Below are positions 24,433-35,991 of a stretch of 64,000 bases of DNA, piece after piece (position 1 is the first letter of the stretch; every line of letters starts with the position of its first letter). Origin of the DNA: Strongyloides papillosus (lineage: Eukaryota > Nematoda > Chromadorea > Rhabditida > Strongyloididae). Where the stretch lies: assembly GCA_005656395.1 (NCBI GenBank), contig SRSI01000010.1, positions 2,046,001 through 2,110,000 on the forward strand, written 5' to 3'. A model generated the notes under the pieces. It was not told where the DNA came from and made no database searches. It worked only from the letters and a program-made list of their open reading frames with translations. A program made the translations under genes and the position numbers.

Positions 24433-26028
24433 TTAAATAGGCTTATTGTCAATCACAACCCATTTATCTGTAATTGATTTTACCATATATTCCAGAGCAT
24501 GTGAATCGTAATCTCTAAAGGTACATGAAATTAAATCTGTACCTTTTATTCCAGGATTTTCATAATATCCAATTTTTGATCCAAATTGCATAGCTTGTTT
24601 AGGTTGACTAAAAACACTTTTTGATAATCCTTGCAATTTTAAGTACAATCTCAAGATGGATTTTTCACCTTCACCTCTGGGTTTCTCAAAGTTAGATTTC
24701 ATATTAATCGGAATAGGCAAAGCAAAATAAATAAATTGATTTGTCAAGAATGGACTCAAAACTTTGCGATTAGGAATATTTATGAGATCTCTAGTTGCTT
24801 CAATAACTCTTGAATCTCTCCCATGATTTCTTTCTCCTAAATAAAATAATTCTTTTTGTAGACAATATGCAATTTCATCATAACTATTTGTATTATTATA
24901 ACATTGTCGATGTTTCATGTACCCACCAAATATCTCATCGGCACCAGAACCATTAATAAATAAATTGCTATCACAAGTAATTTTCGAGCCATTTTCTATA
25001 TCATATCCTTTACCTAAAAAAGCAAAATGTTGTACCAATGCAATACTTTCGTCCATCTTTGTTAACTTTGGTCTACAAGCTTTGTAAATAAGACTAGTTT
25101 TAGCCTCCTCAATCATTTCTTTTGATAAATCTACACAAACAAATATAATATTATTATCCTTAAATATTTCTTTAAATTCCTTATAAGCTGTAGTAGCTCT
25201 ACCTCTATCTGGAGTTGAAACGATACCTTTATCATTTAGAACACCTACATTAATAAGATATAAAGTTGTATTAATAGGAAGTTTTTTTAAAATTGAATAT
25301 GATATAGCTACACTATCAATACCCCCTGAAAACATAACACTAATAGATTTTTCTTTATATATTTGAAAATCTTCGTAAATTCTATCCAATGTAGTCCCAA
25401 TTTTACTAGCATATTCAACCTCCAATTTTTCATCATTTATACATTTATAAGAAATCTTGAATTTTACATGATATTATTATTAACTATTTTTTAAACATAC
25501 ATTAAATTTTTCTGCATTTGGAAGTTGTATAAATTGACCGTTCAATATATCTTTTGTCCATGTTGTATTCATATTTTTAAAATCCACTAAGCTTAAGCAT
25601 TTTATGTAAAATTGAGTTCTGTCATCATTAAAGGTTACCTCAATAATAGTTCCTGATGGAATTTCTACATATGATTCCTCATCATTTTCTTCTATAAATG
25701 TTGTTATTGTAATTCTGTATTTAGTTTTGAAAGACATTAATAATGAATACCGCCCAATTGGATCTTTACCGAAGATGAAACCTTTTCCATCATTTTTTTC
25801 TGCAATAAAAGTATAACCATGATCCCAGGAATCAACAACTTTAGTGATATTCACTAATGATTGTCCTTTTAATTGTTCAATTTTTTCTTCTATATTGAAA
25901 CAACATGGCTCAGGTATAATTAGAATTGGCTTATCCAACGAATCGACAAATTTCTTTTTGTCATGCTTAAAAATACTAAAATAAATATAAAAAATCAATT
26001 AACTTACTTTAATAACTACTGAAATCAT
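24433..26028 (-). CDS. ASNSD1: ASNSD1-like asparagine-synthetase-domain protein, short N-terminus
   Basis: Exons 26008-26028, 25501-25965 and 24433-25455, all phase 0, give 502 residues. The synthetase half has the ATP-binding SGGIDS motif, VSTPDRGRATTA, a GSGADEIFGGYMKHR loop and LSKSVFSQPKQAMQFGS, all matching ASNSD1. The N-terminal half retains the FGKDPIGRYSLL segment of the glutamine amidotransferase fold, but the readable start (MISVVIKHDKKK) has no MCG nucleophile. Human ASNSD1 has 643 residues and starts MCGI. Either a further 5' exon was missed or the amidotransferase part is degenerate. The acceptor used for exon 2 (TTTTTAAG|CAT) is acceptable but not ideal. Confidence 0.85.
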
Positions 26029-26478
26029 CTACTTTCTAATACAAATAATAATGATATTATTTTTAAAATAAGAAAAGACATTTCACCAATATTTTTGATT
26101 TAAAGTAGCGAGAATCCAAATTTGGTTACCCGGTGCACAGTGATGAGGTTATCATTTGCAGATCTTTACAAGGTGGCAACTGAGTTAATTCAACTGATAT
26201 TCCACCTCTTGGTAACTTCATGAATCTTCAACTAACAAGGACAAAACTATTGCTTATAATATCTTAGTTGGATGTGAATCTAGATATATAAGTTTACTTT
26301 TCTCTTATCAACAAGTTGTTTTTCACCTGAACATGGGAAAAAGACGACTAACCAAAAATGATAAAATATTTATAATCCACAATCAAAAAATAAAATTTTA
26401 TTGGTTAAATGTATATAGAAAAAGACATATACAATATACTACATAAATTAAAAAGATATATACAATATAATACATTAA
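26029..26478. other. Intergenic region with a GC-richer island
   Basis: About 26105-26300 is clearly less AT-rich than its surroundings and has short open frames on both strands. On the plus strand it contains GTGATGA followed by CTGA, a spacing loosely like box C/D snoRNAs, but no terminal stem was found. Its identity is unresolved. Confidence 0.35.
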
Positions 26479-27063
26479 TTAAAAAGACATAAAAGTATCT
26501 ACACATTTTTTAAAAATACAAGCATTAGTGGTTGAGGATATCCTGGCTCCGGTCGCGTTCATTGCAATGTTTACAAGCAAGTCCTTCGCCTTCTGAGCAT
26601 TTTTAATACGGTTCTGCTCAATTACTTCCATAAAATTGTCCACAGGCGTTCCACATATCTTGAGAATTTCTTCCCAATATGAGTCCTTGATCAATCTGAG
26701 AAAGGTGATTGCAACATCCTGACTTTCAATGTAGCTGCTTGAGATCATTGGCTGAACGTAAACAAGGAGTCCAGCTAGAGAAGACATCGAGAGTGGCGAG
26801 GAGCTTGCAAGGATTGATCTAATGATTCTTGTGTTAGTGAGAACGTTTGTAATGTCCTTGTTCTCACTCAGCACCTTTTTAAGGCATTGTGGCTTTGTGG
26901 ATTTGGCCAGCTTCTCTGCAGCAAGAAAATCTTTCTGCATCCTCTTTAGTTGCCGACGAATTTTGGCTACTTCTGCGACGAGATCATCCAATTCATGGTT
27001 TGAGCCACTTGTAGATGACGTCCTACTACTGCGAGAATTGTTGTTTGTTGTGGTAGAAGACAT
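26479..27063 (-). CDS. Katanin p80 con80-domain protein (MEI-2-like)
   Basis: A single exon of 194 residues. A Ser/Thr/Asn-rich N-terminus (about 22 residues) and a short coiled coil (ELDDLVAEVAKIRRQLKRMQ) are followed by a helical domain. TNTRIIRSILASSSPLSMSS and LLVYVQPMISSSYIESQDVA match the con80 domain found at the C-terminus of katanin p80 (KATNB1), where LLPQIEKLLQSKYESYVQTG occupies the same place. No WD40 repeats are attached, as in C. elegans MEI-2, the small p80-like partner of the severing ATPase MEI-1. A role in microtubule severing, possibly meiotic, is inferred. Base composition is higher in GC than most neighbours. Confidence 0.65.
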   Translation of the reverse strand: MSSTTTNNNSRSSRTSSTSGSNHELDDLVAEVAKIRRQLKRMQKDFLAAEKLAKSTKPQCLKKVLSENKDITNVLTNTRIIRSILASSSPLSMSSLAGLLVYVQPMISSSYIESQDVAITFLRLIKDSYWEEILKICGTPVDNFMEVIEQNRIKNAQKAKDLLVNIAMNATGARISSTTNACIFKKCVDTFMSF

Positions 27064-27181
27064 TTCGCAGGACAGAATAAAGAAGTATCGCCTGTATATA
27101 AGAAAAAATTGTAAATTTAAGCAAATGTTATTGCTTATATAGGCAAAAAAAAATTAATTCCCTTCGAATAAATCATCAAAT

Positions 27182-27269
27182 TTACAAAGCAACTTGATGT
27201 ATTTCACTTGGCTTTATCGATAAAAGTTGATAATCATCAATATCTTTTACACAGAGAGGTTTACCTAAC
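27182..27269 (-). pseudogene. Orphan exon-like fragment
   Basis: A good acceptor (CATTTTTACAG) precedes 29 codons reading LGKPLCVKDIDDYQLLSIKP... to a TAA. No upstream partner exon was found, and decayed coding sequence lies just beyond. It is probably a relic last exon of a lost gene. Confidence 0.3.
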
Positions 27270-27390
27270 CTGTAAAAATGATAAAAACAACCAACTCTTT
27301 CTTAATGGTAACAAGAAGAATTCGTTAAAAAGCTCTTTTTAATATGTTACAATAGTTTTATGCTAAATAAATAAATTGTCATTATTTTTA

Positions 27391-27890
27391 GTCTTCTTCA
27401 TCAAATTTAGCTCTAGCCCGAGCTTGTGCCTCCTCAACAACCTTTTTCGGAATGGCTTAAAATTTTCCATTTGTGTAAGTTCCAGTCCATTCCATCCCAA
27501 GCGGTAATTTTATCAATTCCCTCCTCTTATGCGTTAGCAAAATTTTTGCTGCCTCCTTAACAGCTTGGTCAATGAATAAAGCTTTGAGATTCAATTTTTT
27601 ATCTCCGTTTTGGCTGATTGTTTATGTTTTCCTGCAGCCTAGACGAAGTATTTGTATCTCAGATTAGTTGGATCAACAAAGTATAAAATAATTCATTATT
27701 TGGTGTCTATTCAACAAGGAATAAGCCTCCTCCAAGTAATCTACAGATTCCATAAGTAAATATATGCATACAGTCAAATATTTTTTTGAATGCTTTTCAG
27801 ATTTCATACTGGTATTAGTATTATCGAAGTGTTTAAGAGTTTTCTAGACAGCATAGACATCGCCCTGTAGATAATTATTACTTTTAAACA
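27391..27890 (-). pseudogene. Decayed protein-coding relic of unknown family
   Basis: On the minus strand a nearly continuous frame reads KHSKKYLTVCIYLLMESVDY, then EEAYSLLNRHQ. After two to three frame changes and in-frame stops it continues with LFIDQAVKEAAKILLTHKRR and PLGMEWTGTYTNGKF, then a TAA, and AIPKKVVEEAQARARAKFDE to a final stop. Composition is gene-like in otherwise AT-rich DNA, but stops and frameshifts break it. I do not recognise the parent family. A chance origin is possible but unlikely given its length. Confidence 0.4.
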
Positions 27891-28348
27891 AATTATTGTG
27901 AATAAATTCTTTAATATTTATAACAAAAAATAAAGGGCTCTTTCATCAATTTGTTTATACTTGATTATATTATTAAAATGCATATTTTATGTCAACTTAA
28001 ATATAAAAATTAAGCGGTTATCTTTATCTTCCATCATGTTTAATGGAAACTATCGTCTTAAACTTTTGTTAAGTTTTTCATTAATACATTGTTCATTAAA
28101 ACTACACAAAGACATGAATAGAAAACCTTTAGAAGTCAATATTATAAGATTATCATCTAACTCTCCAATAAGAAATTGAAAAGTGAAAATTTTAATGTTA
28201 CAATGAATTACTAACAAATCTGTAAATTTATTAACCAATAATTTTAACTATTTATTAACAAGATTTACAATAAATAAATTATTATATTTTGTTGTTGAAT
28301 GTGTTTACAAAGTATTTTAAATATTAATATATGTCTATTTTACTTATT

Positions 28349-30264
28349 TTAGGGTAAGTCAATTTTTCTTTGATTTTGAGCTTTAACATATATCCTCCTT
28401 ATAACGACCAAGGCAAATATTAATATTGCAATGACAAGAGTAACAATTTTGAGAATAAACATTAGTTTTGGTACAAAAACAAATCCAAGCCACAATTGAG
28501 ATAGTAAATTGTCATATACTTTACCTTGAACAGAAGCCCAAAATATGGGAATAATATTGTTTGGCATTTGGGTATTTATTCTAAAAAGAAGCGTTATCTT
28601 AGATATTAGTTTTCTACTTACATCGTAGGTGCATAACCAAAGATTGGTACATTTACTTGAAATTTGTAATTTACATTAAGAACTTGTCCCGAATACTTAA
28701 AAAAAAATTAAATAAGAAAATTATAATTTTAATTTACCGGTTCGTGATAATAATATATAGGTTGGTGTTCTTTTTTATTTGGCCTTAATCCATATAATGC
28801 ATTAGCAACTTCAGGTGGTGAATAATAAAAATGAGGTGCAGAAAAGAATAACACAAATGGAGGGGCCTTTGCTCTACCAGGATAACAACCTATTGGATAC
28901 ATCCCTGGAGGTAATAAATATGTTCCATCTACAAAACTTCCATTACAACATGAATTACATAGATTTGGTCCAATTGTACAATCTATCGTTAAACAGTCAT
29001 CGGAATTTTTACTTGTTATATTATTATTATCACACTTTGGCCATTGAGGAAAATAATTTATTTTTTCTCTATTTGCATATCTGAAACCTTTATTTTTTTC
29101 TAAAGTTGTATCATAATTATCGTATGGTACATAGAATTTATATGCTGGGATATCAGATACAACACCATCTTCTTCGTATACCATATCGAAAGATCTACAT
29201 AAATATGAATTAAATTGCGGTAATGTGTCTGATTTTTTAATTTCCATATGCTGTAATGAACCACTATCTAAAAAAAGTAATATGACATCATTTCATAATT
29301 GATTATAATAAAAGAAGAAGTAATTATATACATACCTGAACCATTAATCATTCTAGCATTTTGTGTTGACCAAAAACTTTGAGGCAAAGTTTTTGATCCT
29401 GCCCATGTTAATATTTTACCATATTCATCCATATTGTCTTTTCCTGTTTTAATTACATAATCTTCATCATTAGTATTATTATATCCATAAAAAATTCCCA
29501 TTTTTTTCATATTAGGTATATCAAAAGGTAATAACTTGCTTCCATTTTTACCAAAATGATTATCAATAAATTTAAACAGATCAGAATTACCAAAGGTCAA
29601 TAAATTATCATGATACCCATTGAACATAATATCATCAAATGAAACATCTATAAAAGAAAATTCACCTATAAGATGAATACCAATTGATAAAACAGATTGC
29701 AAAATTGGTGTGATATTTTTAGATGGATCTGCTAACTGAGCTAAAGCACCAATTAAAATTATATTAGGATAATGTATTTTATCGTGTCTACTACAGAATT
29801 TACAACTTTTCTCTTCATTAAAAATGAATGTTTTATAATTTTTATAGTAAACCTCTGTTTGATTATTCATAAATTCAATACTTTTTTTCTTTTCAATTTC
29901 TTTTATAACAAATGGTCCAACTTCAATTATCTTTGGTTGTTCACCCATAAATTCAACCTCATCACCATTTGTTAAATTAAAAATATAAAAATTCATTGAT
30001 GTATCTGATGGAGGATTTGCCCAGTAAAATGTTGATTTTGGATAAGATCCATCAACATTTTCTTTTAATATTAAATTCTAAACTTATATATAAGTTTTTA
30101 AATCAAATATAACATACTTCTTTAACTTCAGCTTTATAAATAAATGGAAATGCTACCCATAGTCCTATCGAGATCAGCAAAACAATAAAAGATAGAATAA
30201 ACCATACCATCTGACATTTTGTTGGTTTTCCACAAATTTGATAATCCTCTTCTTCAATTGTCAT
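28349..30264 (-). CDS. CD36/SCARB-family scavenger receptor
   Basis: Five exons, 30118-30264, 29336-30077, 28738-29267, 28622-28695 and 28349-28580, give 574 residues. Topology is that of the family: a short cytoplasmic N-terminus, a membrane helix (MVWFILSFIVLLISIGLWVA), a large lumenal loop and a second helix near the C-terminus (LKIVTLVIAILIFALVVI). Family motifs include STFYWANPPSDTSMNFYIFN, EVGPFVIKE, FWSTQNARMINGSG and the Cys-rich CTIGPNLCNSCC...GCYPG cluster that forms the disulfides. CD36 proteins move lipids and sterols across membranes at the cell surface or in lysosomes. Upstream GATA sites suggest gut expression. C. elegans has several paralogues (scav genes); I cannot assign one. 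Confidence 0.92.
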
Positions 30265-30354
30265 TAGAAATTACTTCAATTGTTGGTATTAAAAACAAAT
30301 TATAATAGATACATATTTTAAATACATTACATTTTATATCTTTTATTATAAGTA

Positions 30355-30626
30355 TTGATAAGAAATTCCTTACAAATTCCCTATATCACAAATATACATA
30401 CATTCTTATCACAATAATATCACAACATATGGTTAAGATTATATCATATCAACTATAATATATATTTTACTATGTAAAAATGATTTTTTTTATCAGTTAT
30501 GCATGATTTGCTTTTAATAATTATATAGTATAATGTTATATGGTTAAAAATGTTTCTATATAAAAATGATATAGTTATGTTCTTCAACTAATCATTTGTG
30601 CGTTGCACTGTTACTTTATCTTATCA
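30355..30626 (-). promoter_or_regulatory. GATA-site cluster upstream of the CD36-family gene
   Basis: TTGATAAG (30355-30362), CTTATCA (30405-30411), TTATCAGT (30490-30497, minus-strand ACTGATAA) and CTTATCA (30620-30626) lie 90-360 bp upstream of the start codon. This resembles intestinal GATA-factor promoters. TGATAA words are common in AT-rich DNA, so the cluster is suggestive only. Confidence 0.4.
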
Positions 30627-31053
30627 TTAACTATATGATCTTATTAGTATAAAAAAATAAGATAAAACATTGTTGTAAAAAAATTAGTAATGTCAATTAT
30701 ATAATGGAATTATTTATACTTTTAATAAGGTAATTATTGTGCTCAAAATAAAAAATTTATAATGTACTAATTTCATACGTAATTATTCATGCAGTGTTAA
30801 AATAACGAATTCAGGATATTACTATGTGCTACTGTACGATTTTTAAAAAAAGTCCTCGACTATACGAATTTTCAGAGTATTTATTAGCAATTGTACGATT
30901 TTTCGTTAATGAGATTTAGACTGACAGATTTTTTCAATTTTTGTGTACTGCTGTTGACATTTTGAGACATTTGATGTTATGCTAGGAAATAAACACACAT
31001 AAATGCCTATTGTTGCCATATTAAAACAAATTTCAAGTTATTACTGTTTCATT
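30627..31053. other. Intergenic region
   Basis: AT-rich. TGTACGATTTTT recurs about 60 bp apart near 30834 and 30893, a short direct repeat of unknown meaning. No gene was seen. Confidence 0.35.
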
Positions 31054-32053
31054 TTATATTTTTGAAAACTGCATTTCATGTGCATCATACGTTGTTATTT
31101 TCCAACACATATAAACACTTCCTAATGCCATTTCATAGGCACGACCACCTGCAACAATCTTTGGATTCAATAGAAGACTTCTCTCAACTTCATTGATGAT
31201 ATCTTTTGATGGTCCACGAAGAAGAATCGTCGAAATGATAACCTTAGACAAATTAATGCAAGCAGAATATTCGTCTCCAATCTTTTTTACTTCAAAAAGT
31301 ACACAAAGAGTACCAACATTTTCCTCACCCAAATTCTTGGTGTCATGAGCAATCACAGCGCCAGTAGCACGGCCAAGACGATTGTTACTAGTTTTCTTTA
31401 AACGTCTTAAGGCTATTATTCCAGCTTTTAACCAAATAATGTTGAGCAAGATCTAAAATTCCCTTCTCAGTGATGACTAAATCAGGTTTTAAAGCAATAG
31501 TTTCATCACACATTCTTTTAACTTCAGCATCTTCATGTTGGAGAACTATAATTAAGTCAACCTCATTCATAAGCTCAAAAGATGTTTGTGATCCACCCCT
31601 TTTATACTCCAAGTTACAGTCGAGAAGAATAACACGTGGACTCTCGATACGTCTCTTCACTTTTGGGTGTGCTACATCCTTATTAATGATAATACCTTTA
31701 AAGACTCTAGAATCTTCCATGTTTCCACCAAGGACCTTCTCAATGCGGTAATATCTTTTGATATCAATATCTTTAGTTGCTCTATCAGTGACAACAATAG
31801 TCTCGATAACATTAATAGCAATATCAACAGCAAAATCCATAAAATTATTCATCATTTTAGTACTAATACAAGATTTGACACCTTTTACAACTTATTCATT
31901 GTTGTCAATACTAAAAGTATTTGATAATTTGGTGTTACTTTTCCCAGTAATCAAATCCAAAGCTTCTGCAAAAGATTCATCAATATGCCAAAAAAGAAAA
32001 CTTACTATTGCACCCATAATACTTCCTTTTTGAACTTTATTACGGTTACTCAT
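31054..32053 (-). pseudogene. cct-3: CCT3 (TCP-1 gamma chaperonin subunit) pseudogene
   Basis: Minus-strand segments align in order with CCT gamma: VQKGSIMGAI near an apparent start, then MNNFMDFAVDIAINVIE, VLGGNMEDSRVFKG, RVILLDCNLEYKRG, LKPDLVITEKGILDLAQHY, RRLKKTSNNRLGRATGAVI and CINLSKVIISTILLRGPS. Defects are clear. An in-frame TAA follows SIDNNE. A one-base frameshift in the A run after AQHYLV separates two frames. Much of the N-terminal equatorial domain is deleted. The C-terminal third is missing, and the glycines of the VPGGGA motif are altered (VAGGRA). It cannot make a chaperonin subunit; the functional copy must be elsewhere in the genome. Confidence 0.88.
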
Positions 32054-32844
32054 TTTTGAAAGATGATATTTCTCTTATCTGTCGGAGTGGTTCATCTTTA
32101 AATTCTATTGCCTTAGAGAAAATTTATGACTTTAAATTTGCACTTTCTCTAGTATAATTAGTAAAAGTACAAAGTTTCATAAGATAGAAACTAAAAAATT
32201 TTAAAGAGAAAAGGAATGTGATGCAAAACAACCCTAACATGCGGAGAAAAATGATAATTTTCACTTATGCATGTGTACATACTATTTAACATTTCAAACA
32301 CAATATACACACTTTTAAAATTGTAATACTAAGCGTTAAAAATTAAATTTCTACATAATAAATGGTCTAGTAAATGATACATAAAAAATTGTAATAAAAT
32401 CATCCTATTTTCTCTGTTATCTTACAACACTAAATTAAAAATATCAAAGAGGTCTTGATACAGGCATCTACAAAGAAGTATATAGAAATTATCAAAGTTC
32501 TAGCATTTTCCACCTACTAGAAAATTTTAGTAGAAGGAGTGGGTGTTTTATTATTAATTAGTTAAAAAACATTCCTTAAAAATATTGCATATAAGTCAAT
32601 TTTGCCTTGAGGTGTTTGATTGAACATTGTCATCGTTTTTAGTGAGGTGTTCTTTGTACTCTAACCCTCAGAAAGGTTAAATATTTTAGCTATTTCATCA
32701 TTTTACTAGTATAAAAGAGATAGTTATATCGAGAAAAGCCACTTCAAACGACATAACTCTTTTTGGTGATATTCGTTCGCTACCCGCTTCTACTTTTGTC
32801 ATTACCTTCTCCGTCCTTCTGTTTATTGGAAGATACTTTTTAAA
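32054..32844. other. Spacer upstream of the CH-domain gene
   Basis: AT-rich. A perfect palindrome CTACTAGAAAATTTTAGTAG lies near 32513-32532. The final 120 bp, before the start codon, are less AT-rich and pyrimidine-rich. No gene was seen. Confidence 0.4.
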
Positions 32845-35800
32845 ATGGATTTCTTAAAGTATTTAAAGTCAAACGATAGCTCTTCTGGCAAAAACCGTAA
32901 GTTTTTTATCTTTAGTTGTTTTTCAATGTTAAATTTTTTTTTGTAGATTTACACGACGAGAGAATAGCCAAACAAAAAAAGACCTACACTAAATGGGTGA
33001 ACAACGTCCTACAGGATCACGGCAGTCCTTATCGCGTGAAAGACCTGTACGATGACCTTAGGAGTGGAGTGGTTCTCGCGGATGTCGTCTACGCGTTTAC
33101 TGGTGTCAGGCTTAAAGTAAGTACACCATCTTCACTGGACGACAAAGTTATAATGTCAAGTAACTTGTCACTGGTTTTGGAGTCAATGAGGAGTGACGGT
33201 ATCGACTTGGTAAACAACAATATTGGAGACATTTACGACGGGAAGCCGAAGATAGTGTTGGGGCTAATCTGGCAAATGATACTCCACTACGACATCAGGA
33301 GGAGTATTCAACATCACCAGGACTTGTCGTACTCTGATACCGATAGATCATTCTCATCTCATGAGAATGGGTCTATAAAGTCTTACAAGTCTAGTCCAAC
33401 AAACAAGATCAAAAATGTTGTTATGTCTCCTATCACAAGTTATAAAAAGAAGAAGGAGAAGAAGAAGAGGACTATCGAGAGAGGACAATGCAATAAGATA
33501 ATCTTGTCGTGGTTGGAGAGGGAAATCTGCGTTCCATATGGTATCAAGATTTCAAATTTTTCAAGTGACTGGAAAGATGGTGTTGCTTTTATGGCCTTGG
33601 TTCATAAGTTTTGTCCTTCGTTGGTTGATATGGAGATTGTCAGGAAGTCAACATCTTATGACAACATCTCGTGTGCCTTTAAATATGCATTCGAGTACCT
33701 TGGAATAAAAAGTATACTGGAGGTTGATGATATTCTCTGTGATTTCCCTGAAGATAGTGCAATAACACTGTATGTGTCTCAATTTATGAAGATAGACGCA
33801 TTGAGACTTGAGGATGAAGACAAGGCAGTTGGGAAAATTGGTACTCCGGAGGATTTACCTTTATTGGACGGAGCAATTAGCAGTAGTCCAATCGGCAACG
33901 CCGTGGTCACTGAAAAAGTTGTCGTCAGGGAAGAGAGCGTCGAAGAGGAGATCCAAACAAGGCAGTTTATTCTTGCTGGAGGTCCATTGTCAACGGTTAG
34001 TGAAGAAAGCTGTGAGGATGCATCAATGGACAGTCAATACGTTATGAATGCTTGTAAGCAGATGAAGAACGTTGTGTATGGGGATCACGATGACTATTCA
34101 ATTGAGTTTGTCAGAGAACCAACTGACTCTTTTATCGTATCTTCGGAGACAAACGACAGTGTTTTTGAAAGAAGCATTGTTTCAAAGTCTGAAAGGACTA
34201 TGGACGAAGAGGTTGTTCAGTTTACTGAAAATAACAACCTACCATCACCTAATGATGTTATTGAGTCTTATGATCGCGGTCTTGAAAACATCTTCTCCTC
34301 CATATTTGGTAGTGGTGCTCCAGAAGACAATAGTGGAAATACAAGTAACTTTTGCGATGTAGAGAGTGCGACTAGTTACGTCAAGCAGTTAACTTCATCA
34401 GTGGGTCTCGGAATGGAAATCACAGACGACAGTGTCGTGTCAACAGATACTGACTCAGGGGATGAAGGCGATATTGAATGTTGCTTGGATGAGATGCCTT
34501 CATTTAGGAATAAAAGTTTCTTCGATGATTCCCAGGAAAGCAGTTCTACATCGGAGACAATAGTTCAGTCTGCTACTTCTGCAAATTTGGATGTCGTCGA
34601 AACAGTGGACTCCCTTGTCGATGCAGTTGTTGCTCTAATGGAGATGGATAGTCAATCTGGATCTGAAGTATCAGTGGTCTCAAATGAAAGCCAAAGTATT
34701 GTGGATGAGACTGATTATGAAGACGACTATGTAGAGGAAAGCGTCTGTTCTAACAAGACAGAGGATGTCACCTGTGGAGACACATTAAATAATGTTGATA
34801 AAATCGAAGAAGAAAGGACTGATAGTACCCAAGAGGCAGAAAATGCCAATCTGTGTGAAGATGATTCAGGTGAAACTCCGTATTCTGTAGAAGAGGGACA
34901 GGTTGATAACTTCCACTTGATGCCGTGGTTGATGGCTCCTTTTGAAAAGGTCTATGAGATGATGAATGATAGTGGAGCAGGGGAATACGTTGAAGGATAT
35001 TCTACTTCACTTAAAGCGACAAGTTTACAAGATTGTGTTGCAGAAGAGGCTGTTGGTGATTGTTCTCTTCTACCAACCAGTGATATCACCCTTGATTTAA
35101 ATGAGTCCTCTCCACTTAATACTTCCTCTTTGAATGCATCTGTTGAAAACCATGAAGATGCAGGAAATGAGGATAATTCTATGGACGAGTCATTGCTCAA
35201 CGAAGTAGCCAATATAAAGGAAATAGTAGAAGACATAGCATCTAAAGTTCAGTTAATTCCTGGAGATCGTTCTGGTCAACACTATAACTTCAGTAACCGG
35301 GTAAATGAAGAATTGTTATCATTGGATTTTCCTGAGAAAAGCATTGAGGAACAGATTAAAGATATAGCTGAAGCAGTGGGAACACTTTCCACTGTTTACA
35401 CTGAGGGACTACAGAAGATAGAAGAAAATTCTGAGTCTGAGGAGAGTCCTAATCAAGATGTAACAGAGGACATGGGGAGTGTTACTGATTCAGAAAATCC
35501 ATGTAATGAGTGTGCCGACGTTTCTCCAGCAACACCCGCTCACATGCTTGAAGTCTGTCCGGAGTATCCTGGTAGTTGTGTAAACAACAATAATTTAGAT
35601 GGAAGTTTGTTGGACAAGGATACAGGTTTAAGAGTGAGATTCGCCGAGTCAAGTGGAGAAGAAAAACCACTTTGTACTTCTAGCGGTACTCTGGAAGTTG
35701 ATAGTATAGATGAGATTGATGAGGCATCTACTTTGGAAGTTAAAGAAGTTCCGAAAACTAATTCCTCGTATACATTTGGAATGTTACTACTTTTTGTAAG

Positions 35801-35991
35801 TTTTATCCAAGTTTTTTTCCATCTTATTAAATATTTTATTCTAGGTTATAATGTTAGTTGGCATTCTTTGCTTTGTGTATGACTGTGCAAAATGCTTCGG
35901 TGGTTGTGGTTCCACCTCTCCATCATCGTCTTTGTGTTGTGCTCCATTTGAGATGCGGATTCAAAGATTAGGAGGTCATGTACCGTTTTAA
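32845..35991 (+). CDS. Calmin/nesprin-like protein: tandem calponin-homology domains plus C-terminal TM
   Basis: Exons 32845-32896, 32947-35795 and 35845-35991 give 1015 residues. Two calponin-homology domains form a type 1/type 2 actin-binding pair (about residues 20-135 and 195-300), with KTYTKWVNNVLQDHG, DLYDDLRSGVVLADV, CNKIILSWLEREICV and DWKDGVAFMALVHKFCPSL. A long acidic Ser/Glu/Asp-rich linker follows. The last exon completes a transmembrane helix (TFGMLLLFVIMLVGILCFVY) and a 35-residue tail ending QRLGGHVPF. This is the layout of calmin and of short nesprins: an actin linker anchored in the ER or nuclear envelope. There are no spectrin repeats. GC content and codon choice are richer than in neighbouring genes. 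Confidence 0.8.
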
